From an uncultured Paracoccaceae bacterium (lineage in GTDB: Bacteria; Pseudomonadota; Alphaproteobacteria; Rhodobacterales; Rhodobacteraceae): DNA of 64,000 bases. Below the pieces are notes generated by a model. That model was not told where the DNA came from. It made no database searches and saw nothing but the letters and a program-made list of their open reading frames with translations. Below, in pieces: positions 51,467 through 59,815 of this stretch (positions are counted from its first letter, which is position 1; each line of letters begins with the position of its first letter). The translations under genes were made by a program, and so were the position numbers. Location: NCBI GenBank assembly GCA_947498415.1, contig CANMKB010000004.1, positions 1 to 64,000 of the forward strand. The letters are read 5' to 3'.

Positions 51467-52438
51467 TCAAAAAGCCATCCTAACAACTAGCTTGCCGCGT
51501 GTACGGCCTGTCTCAATGTGGTTCAATGCATCGGCGATATCATCAAACGGATAGACCTGCTCGATGACCGGTTTGATCCTGCCAGAACCGAGCAATTCGG
51601 CGATCATCTCCAATTCCTTTGGTGTTCGCTGTGCCTTAAAAACCATCGCTTTTTGCGCCCCAAACTTGAAGCCAATCATCGCTTTCAGCATATGACCTAT
51701 CGGCCCAAGAATTTTACCCTTTGGCCCACTCACTACGATGTAGCGACCATTTGGCTTGAGACAGCGCTTGTAGTCACGGATTCGTCTGTTACCCACATTG
51801 TCTAGAATGACGTCGTAGGTATTCCGGCTCCGAGTGAAATCCTCGCTGGAGTAGTCGATGACCTGATCTGCCCCGAGGTCTGTGACCATGGCCCCATTCG
51901 TGGGCCCGCAAACGGCAGTCACCTTTGCGCCAAGGTCCTTAGCCACTTGCACTGCAAACGTTCCCACCCCCCCAGAGGCACCGTTGATCAAGACATGTTC
52001 CCCCGCGCCAAGATTGGCGTTGACCACCAGTCCGTGAATTGCTGTGAGGGCGGCAACGGGAACAGCCGCTGCTTCTTCAAAAGACACATTTCCGGGCTTT
52101 GACATCAGTTCACTCTCTTTGGCGCAGGCAAATTCGGCAAAACACCCATCGGCGAAGCCAAAAACCTCATCGCCAACCTTGAAGCGGCGCACGTTGGCTC
52201 CAATTCCCTCAACCACACCGGAGACATCAACCCCCAAGCGACTTTCCTTTGGGCGGCGAAGGCCGCCAGACATGCGCACAGGTAGAGGTGTGCCGGTCAT
52301 ATTGTGCCAGTCATAGGGGTTCACCGACACGCAGCGCACCGCAACCAATACATCATCTGGCCCGCAGACAGGGCGCGGAATGCTTTTGATCTTGAGGCTG
52401 CTGGCATTGCCTTACCGGTCATGCACAACAGAACGCAT
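51467..52438 (-). pseudogene. MDR-family oxidoreductase interrupted by an early stop codon
   Basis: The natural start is the ATG at 52438, reading MRSVVHDR and then TAA at 52414-52412 where the family has a Tyr codon (R-Y-G). After it the frame continues without break: SLKIKSIPRPVCGPDDVLV, SVNPYDWHN, a NADP-binding INGASGGVGTFAVQ and the full C-terminus. Only this codon is damaged, so the mutation is recent or the stop is bypassed. Re-initiation at the TTG (52348) would give 293 residues lacking the first strands. The homologue at 32674-33660 is intact. A TetR regulator is divergent. Confidence 0.72.
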
Positions 52439-52502
52439 GGACGTCTTGGGTTCGACTCGATCTACGAACATGACAGGTGTGTCCTCTTCAGATTTGGGCT
52501 TA

Positions 52503-52548
52503 CGTACAGCGTACGTTGACCCACCTTCAATTAGTCGTACAATGTACG
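52503..52548. promoter_or_regulatory. Twin CGTAC palindromic operators
   Basis: CGTACAGCGTACG (52503-52515) and CGTACAATGTACG (52536-52548) are 13-base perfect inverted repeats with their centres 33 bases apart. They lie between the divergent oxidoreductase and TetR genes and are the probable TetR sites. Confidence 0.72.
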
Positions 52549-52583
52549 TAAGTCAATCCCAGAGTGCCAAATTCAGAGGCCGT

Positions 52584-53237
52584 ATGAACGCAAACCCGTC
52601 TGGCACAAGAAATTTCCTGGATCGGAATCGTATCCTGAACGTGGCTATCGATTTCGCCAACACCCACGGCGCGGACGCGCTGACCATGCGTAAATTGGCG
52701 CAGCAACTGAACTGCGGGGTGATGTCCCTCTACAACCATGTTGCCAACAAAGATGAGCTCTTGACAGACATGCTTGACCGGGTAGTCGGAGAATTCGATC
52801 CGCCCGAGTTTGCGGGAGACTGGAAGTCCACCATGCGAGCCTCGGCACAATCGGCAAACCGCGTCCTGCTCAAGCATCATTGGGCCGTTGGTGAGTGGAG
52901 CCTGCGCATGCCAGGCCCAAACCGCATTAGGTACATGGATTCTATTCTAAAAGTGATGACGCTTGCGGGATTGAGTTCGCTAATCATCTATCGGGGGTAT
53001 CATGCCATCACCATGCATATTGTCGGGTTCTCCCAGCAGCAGATCGGATACCACAAGGCGCTCGGTCCTGAGTTCGCAACAAAAGTCGAAGGGTTCCTGA
53101 GCGGGTTGGGTGACGCGCACCCCTATCTGGCCGACCATGTGCAGGCGCATCTGGATGAAACGGAAGACTGCGACGAATTCCTGTTTGTTTTGGATCTCAT
53201 CCTGGATGGTCTAGATCCCTCCGCGCCTTGCCTCTAA
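52584..53237 (+). CDS. TetR-family transcriptional regulator
   Basis: A 217-residue regulator with an N-terminal HTH (LTMRKLAQQLNCGVMSLYNHVANKDEL, about 34-60) and a C-terminal ligand domain of the TetR_C type with HAITMHIVGF. An in-frame ATG at 52542 lies inside an operator and adds 14 residues. The ATG at 52584 has AGAGG upstream and is preferred. It should regulate the divergent, now interrupted, oxidoreductase gene and the esterase behind it. Confidence 0.92.
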   Translation: MNANPSGTRNFLDRNRILNVAIDFANTHGADALTMRKLAQQLNCGVMSLYNHVANKDELLTDMLDRVVGEFDPPEFAGDWKSTMRASAQSANRVLLKHHWAVGEWSLRMPGPNRIRYMDSILKVMTLAGLSSLIIYRGYHAITMHIVGFSQQQIGYHKALGPEFATKVEGFLSGLGDAHPYLADHVQAHLDETEDCDEFLFVLDLILDGLDPSAPCL

Positions 53238-53371
53238 TCCATTTTGGCGGCAGGGAACTTCCCGAGCTGACTATATCTGGGAGGGCGCAGGGTCTTGTTG
53301 GTCTGGCGAAACCCTTGATGACGGCGCAGTTTTGACAAGCCAAAGTTGATCTTTGTGCCCGCCGCGACGTC

Positions 53372-53941
53372 TCATTCGAGCAAGCGGAGCGCTTGTGCGG
53401 CAATCGCATCTTTTTCAGAATTGCTGGGAGAGACGATTCCGTGAATTGAAAGGCCGCTGTCCAAGGTCGACAATAGGTTGGCGAGCGCATCGACATCGCG
53501 GTCACGAGCGAGTTCGCCACTTGCCTGCGCAGCTCGGAGGTTCTTCAGAAACAGATTGTGCGCCTCGCAATAAACGTCACGCGCAGCGCTGAAGGCATCG
53601 CTTGCTATGGTATCCTTTTCGGTGAGCGTGTTGATCATGAGGCAGCCATGATAGGCGTCTCCATAGCTCATCTGTCGGAAATATTCTTGAATGTTTCCTA
53701 TACCATGTGGCTTGGCATCAAGCGTTTCACGATATGCATCCAATGTGCCCCGTAGGTACAAATCCAGTGCCTGCTGGAAAAGACCTTCCTTGCCACCAAA
53801 CTCTCCGTATAGGCCAAATCGGTTCACACCAGTCACCTCGACCAGCTCCGAGAGGTGCGTACCCTCGAATCCCTTGGCCCAGAAAAGCTTCATCGCCTTC
53901 ACAAGAACCTCGTCACGGTCATAGCTTTTACGTCTTCCCAT
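53372..53941 (-). CDS. TetR-family transcriptional regulator
   Basis: A 189-residue regulator: GRRKSYDRDEVLVKAMKLFWAKGF, then HTH with LSELVEVTGVNRFGLYGEFGGKEGL. It resembles the regulator at 39860-40456 in layout. The ATG at 53941 is favoured over one six codons upstream. It is divergent from the secreted ABM-like protein gene across about 124 bases, its probable target. Confidence 0.92.
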   Translation of the reverse strand: MGRRKSYDRDEVLVKAMKLFWAKGFEGTHLSELVEVTGVNRFGLYGEFGGKEGLFQQALDLYLRGTLDAYRETLDAKPHGIGNIQEYFRQMSYGDAYHGCLMINTLTEKDTIASDAFSAARDVYCEAHNLFLKNLRAAQASGELARDRDVDALANLLSTLDSGLSIHGIVSPSNSEKDAIAAQALRLLE

Positions 53942-53988
53942 GGCCCCGACATCGCACATCTAGAGACTTTGCGCAATATTTACCACGC

Positions 53989-54052
53989 ATCGTTCCGAAA
54001 TAAGTTGACCGCATTCATGTCGATGTCTATTTCTCACCTATCGTTCAGAAAT
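53989..54052. promoter_or_regulatory. Direct repeats in the TetR/ABM intergenic region
   Basis: ATCGTTCCGAAAT (53989-54001) and ATCGTTCAGAAAT (54040-54052) are 13-base direct repeats with one mismatch, 51 bases apart. The second is part of an ATTTCT/AGAAAT inverted repeat. They could be operators of the divergent TetR regulator. Confidence 0.42.
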
Positions 54053-54065
54053 GGAGAAATCGACA

Positions 54066-54812
54066 ATGAAGAAAACGATGCTCAATAGATTGCTCACGGC
54101 GGCCACACTGGCACTCACCCTGTCTAGTCAGGCCGCCCATGCCGAAGACACAACCATTCTCGAGATTGCCTGGTTCAAGTTGCTCCCAGGCACCCAAGAA
54201 ACCCGCTTTCTCGACGGTGCCCAACACGTCCAGGACAATTTTCTGCCGAGGTTCGATGGGCGGATATACCGAGAGCTGCTCTCGCAGGAAGGCGGTGACT
54301 ACTGGATCGATTCAATCCACTGGCGGTCGGTTGGTGATTTCGAGAAAGCCGCTGCGGAGATTCTGACAGACCCGGATGGCGCTCCGATCATGGAACTGAT
54401 TGACCCCTCAACAATGGCCTGGTTCCACGCGGAACGGGTTCGACACTGGGAAGTCGGCGACGTTCCCCAAGGGGATGGCTACACAGAGATCCAAGCGTTT
54501 CGTTTGGTCGCGCCGGGATCAGAGATCGAGTTTCTTATGCCAACGACCGACGTGGAATTCCTAGCCTCTGCTGACGCAATTCAGGAACAACTAGCGGCGC
54601 AATCGGGGTTTGTTGATCGTGAACTGTTTCGTACGACAGACGGTTGGTGGCTGGACCTAGTCCACTGGCAGTCTCAGGATGCCGCCGAAGCTGCGATGGC
54701 AGTCGTCATGGCGGACTTGACCGACATGGAGTCCGCTGCGATGGGGTTTGTCAGCAAGATTGATCCAAAGAGCCTGAAGACATTCGGTATGAATCAAGAG
54801 CGTGTGTGGTGA
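54066..54812 (+). CDS. Secreted protein with two ABM-like (dimeric alpha/beta barrel) domains
   Basis: A 248-residue protein with a signal peptide cleaved near AHA-ED (about residue 27). The mature part has two similar halves, each with a ferredoxin-like beta-alpha pattern: LEIAWFKLLPGTQETRFL ... YWIDSIHWRS, and IQAFRLVAPGSEIEF ... WWLDLVHWQS. This is the antibiotic-biosynthesis-monooxygenase-type fold in tandem. Secretion is unusual for this fold. The start at 54066 is set by GGAGA eight bases upstream. It is the probable target of the divergent TetR regulator. Confidence 0.85.
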   Translation: MKKTMLNRLLTAATLALTLSSQAAHAEDTTILEIAWFKLLPGTQETRFLDGAQHVQDNFLPRFDGRIYRELLSQEGGDYWIDSIHWRSVGDFEKAAAEILTDPDGAPIMELIDPSTMAWFHAERVRHWEVGDVPQGDGYTEIQAFRLVAPGSEIEFLMPTTDVEFLASADAIQEQLAAQSGFVDRELFRTTDGWWLDLVHWQSQDAAEAAMAVVMADLTDMESAAMGFVSKIDPKSLKTFGMNQERVW

Positions 54813-55080
54813 TGCCTCGGGCCGGCTGGTGGCAAGGCATTGCTTTCTGCTTGGTCGGTAAATGAAGGTCGCGATGCGGCACCGAGCAGGTATCATCTGC
54901 CCAGTGCCTCTCAACCGAATTCCGTTAAGGACTGCTATGTCCGCATTTCACAGAAGGACAGTACCATGAGCGGGCACGTGCCAATGTACCAACGGCTGGT
55001 TCCTGCGACGCCACATTCTCAGAATGTGCAAAACATTCTGTGCTGCGAGCGCGCATAGCAAGTAGTCAGCATGTCTTCTG
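54813..55080. other. Spacer before recombinase unit copy 2
   Basis: No gene is seen. Just before the unit the sequence reads TTCTGTGGGCTCAG, similar to the end of the dispersed repeat at 58464-58472. Confidence 0.4.
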
Positions 55081-55936
55081 TGGGCTCAGAATGCTCGAAC
55101 GCCGCATGACAGACGGACAACCGCTTCGAAATGGCGAACGGCAAGACCGTTCGCCAGGGTTCGTTAGATGTCGATGCGCTCGGCTATGCTCAGAGCATCT
55201 TCCAGTTCGACACCAAGATAACGCACCGTGCTGTCAACTTTGGTGTGACCAAGGAGCAGTTGCACCGCGCGAAGGTTGCCAGTCTTGCGATAGATCTCGG
55301 CAGCCTTTGTTCGGCGAAGCGAGTGTGTACCGTATCCACTCGGCTCCAAACCAATCGCCTTCACCCAGTCGCGGACAAGTCGACCGTACTGACGCGTTGA
55401 GATGTGTGGTCGGTCGTGAAACCGGCTCAGGAACATGAACCGGCAAGCAAGCATCTCCGGATTTCTGACCCAGGTCAGAACGGTTTCACGCGTGTTTTCC
55501 GACAGTTCGAATTGAACAGGCCGTTTGGTTTTGCTCTGGATCACGGAAACACGTTCCCAGACGCGATCGTCTTTGACAAGATCAGTCACGGTTAGCTTAA
55601 CCAGATCGCAGCCTCGAAGTTTGCTGTCGATGGCGACGTTGAACAAAGTCAGGTCGCGCAAATTGCCCGAAAGTTCGAGCCGTGCGCGGATCGCCCACAC
55701 TTGTTTTGGCAGCAACGGACGTTTCTGCCCGATAATCCGCCCCTTGTTCCAAACCTTGCGTTTTGAGGTGACTGCGGGAAGTTGGACTCTTGGCATGATA
55801 TGCCCTCCGATCCTCCCTCCAGCCCAATCATCAGCACCGCGCTGACCGGGCGAGTGTACATGCAAGGCTGAAGGCCCGTCTTGGGAAGCCAACCAAATGG
55901 GCGTCTTCTGCACGGGCATTGGTCTGCAAGGAGCCC
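55081..55936 (-). mobile_element. 856-bp single-recombinase unit, copy 2
   Basis: This copy is identical in length and orientation to 43009-43864, with only a few base differences noticed (for example at the codon for residue 143 and one silent change near the middle). Flanks differ completely outside the GGGCTC and GAGCCC borders. The trailing hairpin lies at 55133-55155. Confidence 0.78.
55164..55796 (-). CDS. Small tyrosine recombinase/integrase
   Basis: A 210-residue recombinase identical to that at 43092-43724 except Asp instead of Val at residue 143 as far as I can see. All catalytic residues (R61, K90, H158, R161, H184, Y193) are present. This version carries the residue that also appears in the decayed copy (RLVRD), so it is probably closer to the ancestral form. 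It is the only gene in its unit. Confidence 0.9.
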   Translation of the reverse strand: MPRVQLPAVTSKRKVWNKGRIIGQKRPLLPKQVWAIRARLELSGNLRDLTLFNVAIDSKLRGCDLVKLTVTDLVKDDRVWERVSVIQSKTKRPVQFELSENTRETVLTWVRNPEMLACRFMFLSRFHDRPHISTRQYGRLVRDWVKAIGLEPSGYGTHSLRRTKAAEIYRKTGNLRAVQLLLGHTKVDSTVRYLGVELEDALSIAERIDI

Positions 55937-56024
55937 AAAGTAGCGGATGTTGCGCGAAGTACGAATGTCCGCAATCGTTGTCCCGTCAGAGCAAAAACTT
56001 TGATGTCAGGTTGTCCGAATGCCG

Positions 56025-56873
56025 TTAGACTTTAGCAGGGTGTCTTCCAAAACGGTCCTTGAAATGTTTGGCGAAGTGCGAGCGGGACCGAAAACCCGAC
56101 AACGTTTGCGCTTCGAAGGATGATGCACCATCCAGTAGCATTTGGTGAGCAACTGTAAGTCGGTGGTCCCGCAAAACTTCGGTGAATTTCACGCCCTCAT
56201 TTCGCAACTTGCGCCGAAGCGTCGAGGGCGCAATGGCCAATTCGTTGGAAACGAGGGTAACGGTCCATTCTCTGTCTGGACTATTGCGTACCATTTTTCC
56301 AATTTTTCCAGAGATTGAGCCATCAAAAAGCAGAGAAGCGGCGGGGTCGGATTGAAGTAACAGCATGAGCTCTTGCCGTCGCACCCCTCTAAGGTCGTCA
56401 GCAAAGGCAACATCAGTCAGGTTCTCAAGTAAACGCTCAATGGCGGTGTACAAGTGACTGGAAGAGGCGATCGAAAAGCCTGGATGTGTTGCCTGCTGAC
56501 TAGTGATTGCGGCTGATTTCTGAGTGTCAATCGGTCGCAATGGGAAGGAAAGCGAAACATAAGGTTCCGTGTCACTTCGGGGGACATTTACCACGTCAAT
56601 TTCGATTGCCTTAGGCAGAGCTATAAGTGTCCCGGCACCAAACGTCTCTTTCACCCCGTGTTGCCAGATCTGCTTTTCGCCCTGCAGGATGACACATAGC
56701 GCGGAATGACTGGTTGTGAGGTTTAGCACGCGTTCTTCGGTTAAGCTGCTGTACAAAAAACAGTTTTCGCCAAACCAATTTTGGTCCCGACAGTCTTTGA
56801 CGGACTTCATCACGCGCAATGCAAAGGCAACATCGGGCGCGGGACTTTTATTGAGCACGGTCACTAATTTCAT
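56025..56873 (-). CDS. AraC-family transcriptional regulator
   Basis: A 282-residue regulator. The N-terminal part is a cupin-like sensor domain (about 1-125), and the C-terminal part has two HTH segments, the last with SGFRSRSHFAKHFKDRFGRHPAKV. It is divergent from the MBL hydrolase gene across about 150 bases. It likely activates that gene and the VOC gene behind it in response to a small molecule. Confidence 0.93.
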   Translation of the reverse strand: MKLVTVLNKSPAPDVAFALRVMKSVKDCRDQNWFGENCFLYSSLTEERVLNLTTSHSALCVILQGEKQIWQHGVKETFGAGTLIALPKAIEIDVVNVPRSDTEPYVSLSFPLRPIDTQKSAAITSQQATHPGFSIASSSHLYTAIERLLENLTDVAFADDLRGVRRQELMLLLQSDPAASLLFDGSISGKIGKMVRNSPDREWTVTLVSNELAIAPSTLRRKLRNEGVKFTEVLRDHRLTVAHQMLLDGASSFEAQTLSGFRSRSHFAKHFKDRFGRHPAKV

Positions 56874-57026
56874 AAACCGAGTTTGATCGAAATGGGCTCA
56901 AGTTCAAGCGCTTTCGGAGCAAAATTCTTTCGCTTAGCTTCAGAGTTGATCTTGAAAGCAGCTTACGAGGACAAACATGCGTTCCCCAATTCTACAAAAC
57001 TCTGCCAAACCAAAGGCGTTAGCAAC

Positions 57027-57776
57027 ATGAGCCAGATTGATAGCGGCACTGCCCTCTGGCGGCTTGATTGCGGCAAACTTGGCAATGTTGATGGCGATCT
57101 GTTTTCTCAGGGCAATGCCTATGCAAACCGGAAATTTCCTCTCGTCAACAGCAGCTATCTTATTCGGCACGACAATCACTACATTATCTGGGACACAGGC
57201 CTCGCGACCGAAGGTCCGGAAAGATTGGATCACCAGATCGCAAAGCTGGGATTAGACGTCTCTGATATCTCTAAAGTCATCCTTTCGCACAATCATGCAG
57301 ATCATACAGGGCAAGCCCGTCTGTTTCCCGGCGCGGAGCTCATCCTAGGTGCCGCCGATTGGGAAGAGGTAAGGTCAGTTCACACGGGTGTCTCCAGCAA
57401 TCCTTATGTTAAGCCCGAGGATTTTGATCCTTGGCTGCAAGGATCGGGTAGGGTGCGTCCAAGTGATGGCATCCTTGATCTTTTTGGCGATGGCTTTGCA
57501 ACAGTCGAGGCGGCTTCGGGTCACACCAGAGGGTCTCAAGTTCTTCATCTGAACCTACCCCAATCCGGTGCCTTCATTTTACCTGGCGATGTCGCTTATT
57601 TCGAAGAGCAATTCATCGACCGCAATGTGACCAAGGGCAGTTTTGACGTGCAATTGTCTCTCGACGCGATCGACAAAGTTCGTGCATTCGTCGAAGCGCA
57701 TGGGGCAATGCTCATCCTCGGACATGATCCGGCTCATATCGCGCGTCTTCCAGTGTTTCCAGAACCAGCTATTTAG
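57027..57776 (+). CDS. Metallo-beta-lactamase-fold hydrolase, AHL-lactonase-like
   Basis: A 249-residue MBL enzyme with a full two-zinc site: SHNHADH (H88, H90, D92, H93), H166 in GHTRGS, D188 in LPGDVAY and H233 in LGHDPAH. The overall layout resembles N-acyl-homoserine-lactone lactonases (AttM/AiiA type), but the substrate cannot be told from motifs alone. The frame is open to 56883, but the ATG at 57027 fits family starts. An AraC regulator is divergent and a VOC protein follows after nine bases. Confidence 0.88.
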   Translation: MSQIDSGTALWRLDCGKLGNVDGDLFSQGNAYANRKFPLVNSSYLIRHDNHYIIWDTGLATEGPERLDHQIAKLGLDVSDISKVILSHNHADHTGQARLFPGAELILGAADWEEVRSVHTGVSSNPYVKPEDFDPWLQGSGRVRPSDGILDLFGDGFATVEAASGHTRGSQVLHLNLPQSGAFILPGDVAYFEEQFIDRNVTKGSFDVQLSLDAIDKVRAFVEAHGAMLILGHDPAHIARLPVFPEPAI

Positions 57777-57785
57777 AGAAATAAC

Positions 57786-58151
57786 ATGCTTAGCTATGTC
57801 ATGATTGGGGCACGAGATCTCAACAAATCCAAACGGTTTCTAGCACCCATTTGTGAACTGCTCGGTTTCCACATCGGATATCAAATCAGCACACAGATTA
57901 GCTGGAAACATCCAAAACAGGATTGCTGCTTTATCCTAACGACCCCAATTGACGGAGAAGCTGCACACCCTGGAAATGGCGTGATGGTATCATTTGTTGT
58001 CCAAGAAAAATCTCTTGTAGATGCGGCCTACAGCCTTGCGATCGAAGGCGGTGGGACGTCGGAAGGTGCGCCCGGGCAGCGAAGTAAGAACTTTTACGGT
58101 GGGTATTTCCGAGATCTCGATGGAAACAAGTTCTGTATCCATACCAGCTAA
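57786..58151 (+). CDS. VOC family protein
   Basis: A 121-residue glyoxalase/bleomycin-resistance-fold protein: YVMIGARDLNKSKRFLAPICELLGF at the N-terminus, and NFYGGYFRDLDGNKFCIHTS with the C-terminal metal-ligand region. VOC proteins include lyases, dioxygenases and thiol transferases. It starts nine bases after the MBL gene and probably acts in the same pathway. Confidence 0.9.
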   Translation: MLSYVMIGARDLNKSKRFLAPICELLGFHIGYQISTQISWKHPKQDCCFILTTPIDGEAAHPGNGVMVSFVVQEKSLVDAAYSLAIEGGGTSEGAPGQRSKNFYGGYFRDLDGNKFCIHTS

Positions 58152-58933
58152 GACAGCGCGGTCAGTTCAGAATAGAATGGGGTATGTGACAGAATGTGCC
58201 CTGTTTGTTCTAAGGGGGAAGATCTGACACGATTATTGCAAGCGTTTTACGCTGAAAAACTCGAGAACCGGGCCCGAAAACAGATATTCGCGCAGCTGCA
58301 GCGAAAGCTCACTTTGTCCCGCGATCTGTGAGTTGCTCTGACAAACCTCGCTGCGCGATGTTCGAATGGCCGAGTTTCCAGCCGCGCTGCGGCGCGCAAG
58401 ACTGAGCACTTGCAGAAATTTCCGCGCTGCGAGCGCATGCAGCAAAAAATGAAGACTTCCACTGTGGGCTCAATCCAGACCTCTGTTGCAGCGCAGCATC
58501 AGCATAATCCGCAGTATTGGCGAAAGTCGCTCGCGGCCCTAAGCTGCCGCTCGTGCGAATTGCGTCCAGTGACCGCTCCCAGCCCAATGCAGACCTAGAA
58601 AATCGACACCATGGGCGGAAAGTATGAAATAGCCGCTTAGCAGCGTAGGTTTGCTGGAAACAGTAAAGCAGACATCCAGCCCCGTAAAATCAATTGGAAT
58701 TCGATGGCGAGACAATCCCACAAACAGGTAAACATTGAAACGAATTCGATGGCTGCAACGAGACCAATGTACCTTGCTTGGACGGTTGCTTGCAGCTAAA
58801 ATTGCTAGAGCGCACGTTTGCCTAACGCTGTAGGGTAAGATGGCGCAAAATATACGCTACCTTATGAGACCTCCTCCATCCCTTTTCGGCCTCTAATTCA
58901 TAAATTAGGGGCCCAAAATATTACATGTCGAAG
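58152..58933. other. Non-coding stretch with dispersed repeat
   Basis: Almost 800 bases without a supported gene. It contains the inverted copy of the 161-bp repeat at 58312-58472 and more group-typical filler after it. It separates the accessory island from the ABC importer and may mark the island border. Confidence 0.45.
58312..58472 (-). repeat. 161-bp dispersed repeat, copy B
   Basis: Reverse-complement copy of 49373-49533 with about three substitutions. Both copies lie in gene-free stretches. It ends TGTGGGCTCA, close to the TGTGGGCTCAG at 55079-55089. Confidence 0.8.
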
Positions 58934-59815
58934 CTATCGGGTTTGCCCCAAGGGATCGAGTTCATCGCGCAACCAATCGCCCAACAGGTTCAGCCCCAAC
59001 ACCGTCAGCATAATAGCAACGCCCGGGAAAACCGTAACCCACCAAGCCGTCTGAATGTAACTGCGACCCTCAGACAGCATTCCACCCCAACTTGGCGTTT
59101 GCGGGTCTGCGCCAAGGCCCAAGAAGGTCAGGCTGCTTTCCAGCAAAATGTTATTGGCCACGTTCAATGTCAGCAAGATGATCAGAGGGCCCATCGCGTT
59201 CGGCAGGATATGAGAGAAAATGATCTTCACATTATGCAGGCCATAGCTACGCGCAGCCTGCACAAACTCGCGTTCACGCAAGCTTAGAACCGACCCCCGC
59301 ACCAAACGCGCGTATTGTACCCATTGCGAAATGATCATGAGCACAATGATACGATCCGTACCGGGCCCAACAATGGCAATCACTGTGATGGCCAACAGGA
59401 TAAACGGTAGCGCCAGCTGAATATCCGCAAAGCGCATGATAAATGTGTCCAGAAATCCGCGATAATATCCAGCAAACAAGCCAATGATCGTGCCGATCAC
59501 CACAGCGCCAAGTGCTGAAAGCACACCAACCAACAGCGAAACGCGCCCGCCATGCACAATACGTTCCAGTATATCACGCCCTAGCGCATCGGTGCCCAAA
59601 GGATGACCGGATGCTTGGAACGGGCCAGTCAACCGCGCCAAAAGGTCAATTTTGCTACCGCCATCAGGAAAGATTACACCAGATAAAGCAACCAAAACCA
59701 CCAAGGTGCCGGTTAAGATCGCGCCTGCCATAAATTCAAAATTTGCATAGCGACTGTTAAGAAAACGGGTCGCAATGCTTGGCGATTGCGGGCGGGGTTG
59801 TGTTTGATCAGTCAT
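58934..59815 (-). CDS. ABC transporter permease (DppC/OppC type)
   Basis: A 293-residue permease with about six membrane segments and the cytoplasmic coupling loop FSHILPNAMGPLIILLTLNVANN. The N-terminal FLNSRYANFEF region is typical of the OppC_N domain. It is the inner-membrane half of a dipeptide, oligopeptide or opine importer and starts one base from the stop of the partner permease gene. Confidence 0.95.
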   Translation of the reverse strand: MTDQTQPRPQSPSIATRFLNSRYANFEFMAGAILTGTLVVLVALSGVIFPDGGSKIDLLARLTGPFQASGHPLGTDALGRDILERIVHGGRVSLLVGVLSALGAVVIGTIIGLFAGYYRGFLDTFIMRFADIQLALPFILLAITVIAIVGPGTDRIIVLMIISQWVQYARLVRGSVLSLREREFVQAARSYGLHNVKIIFSHILPNAMGPLIILLTLNVANNILLESSLTFLGLGADPQTPSWGGMLSEGRSYIQTAWWVTVFPGVAIMLTVLGLNLLGDWLRDELDPLGQTR

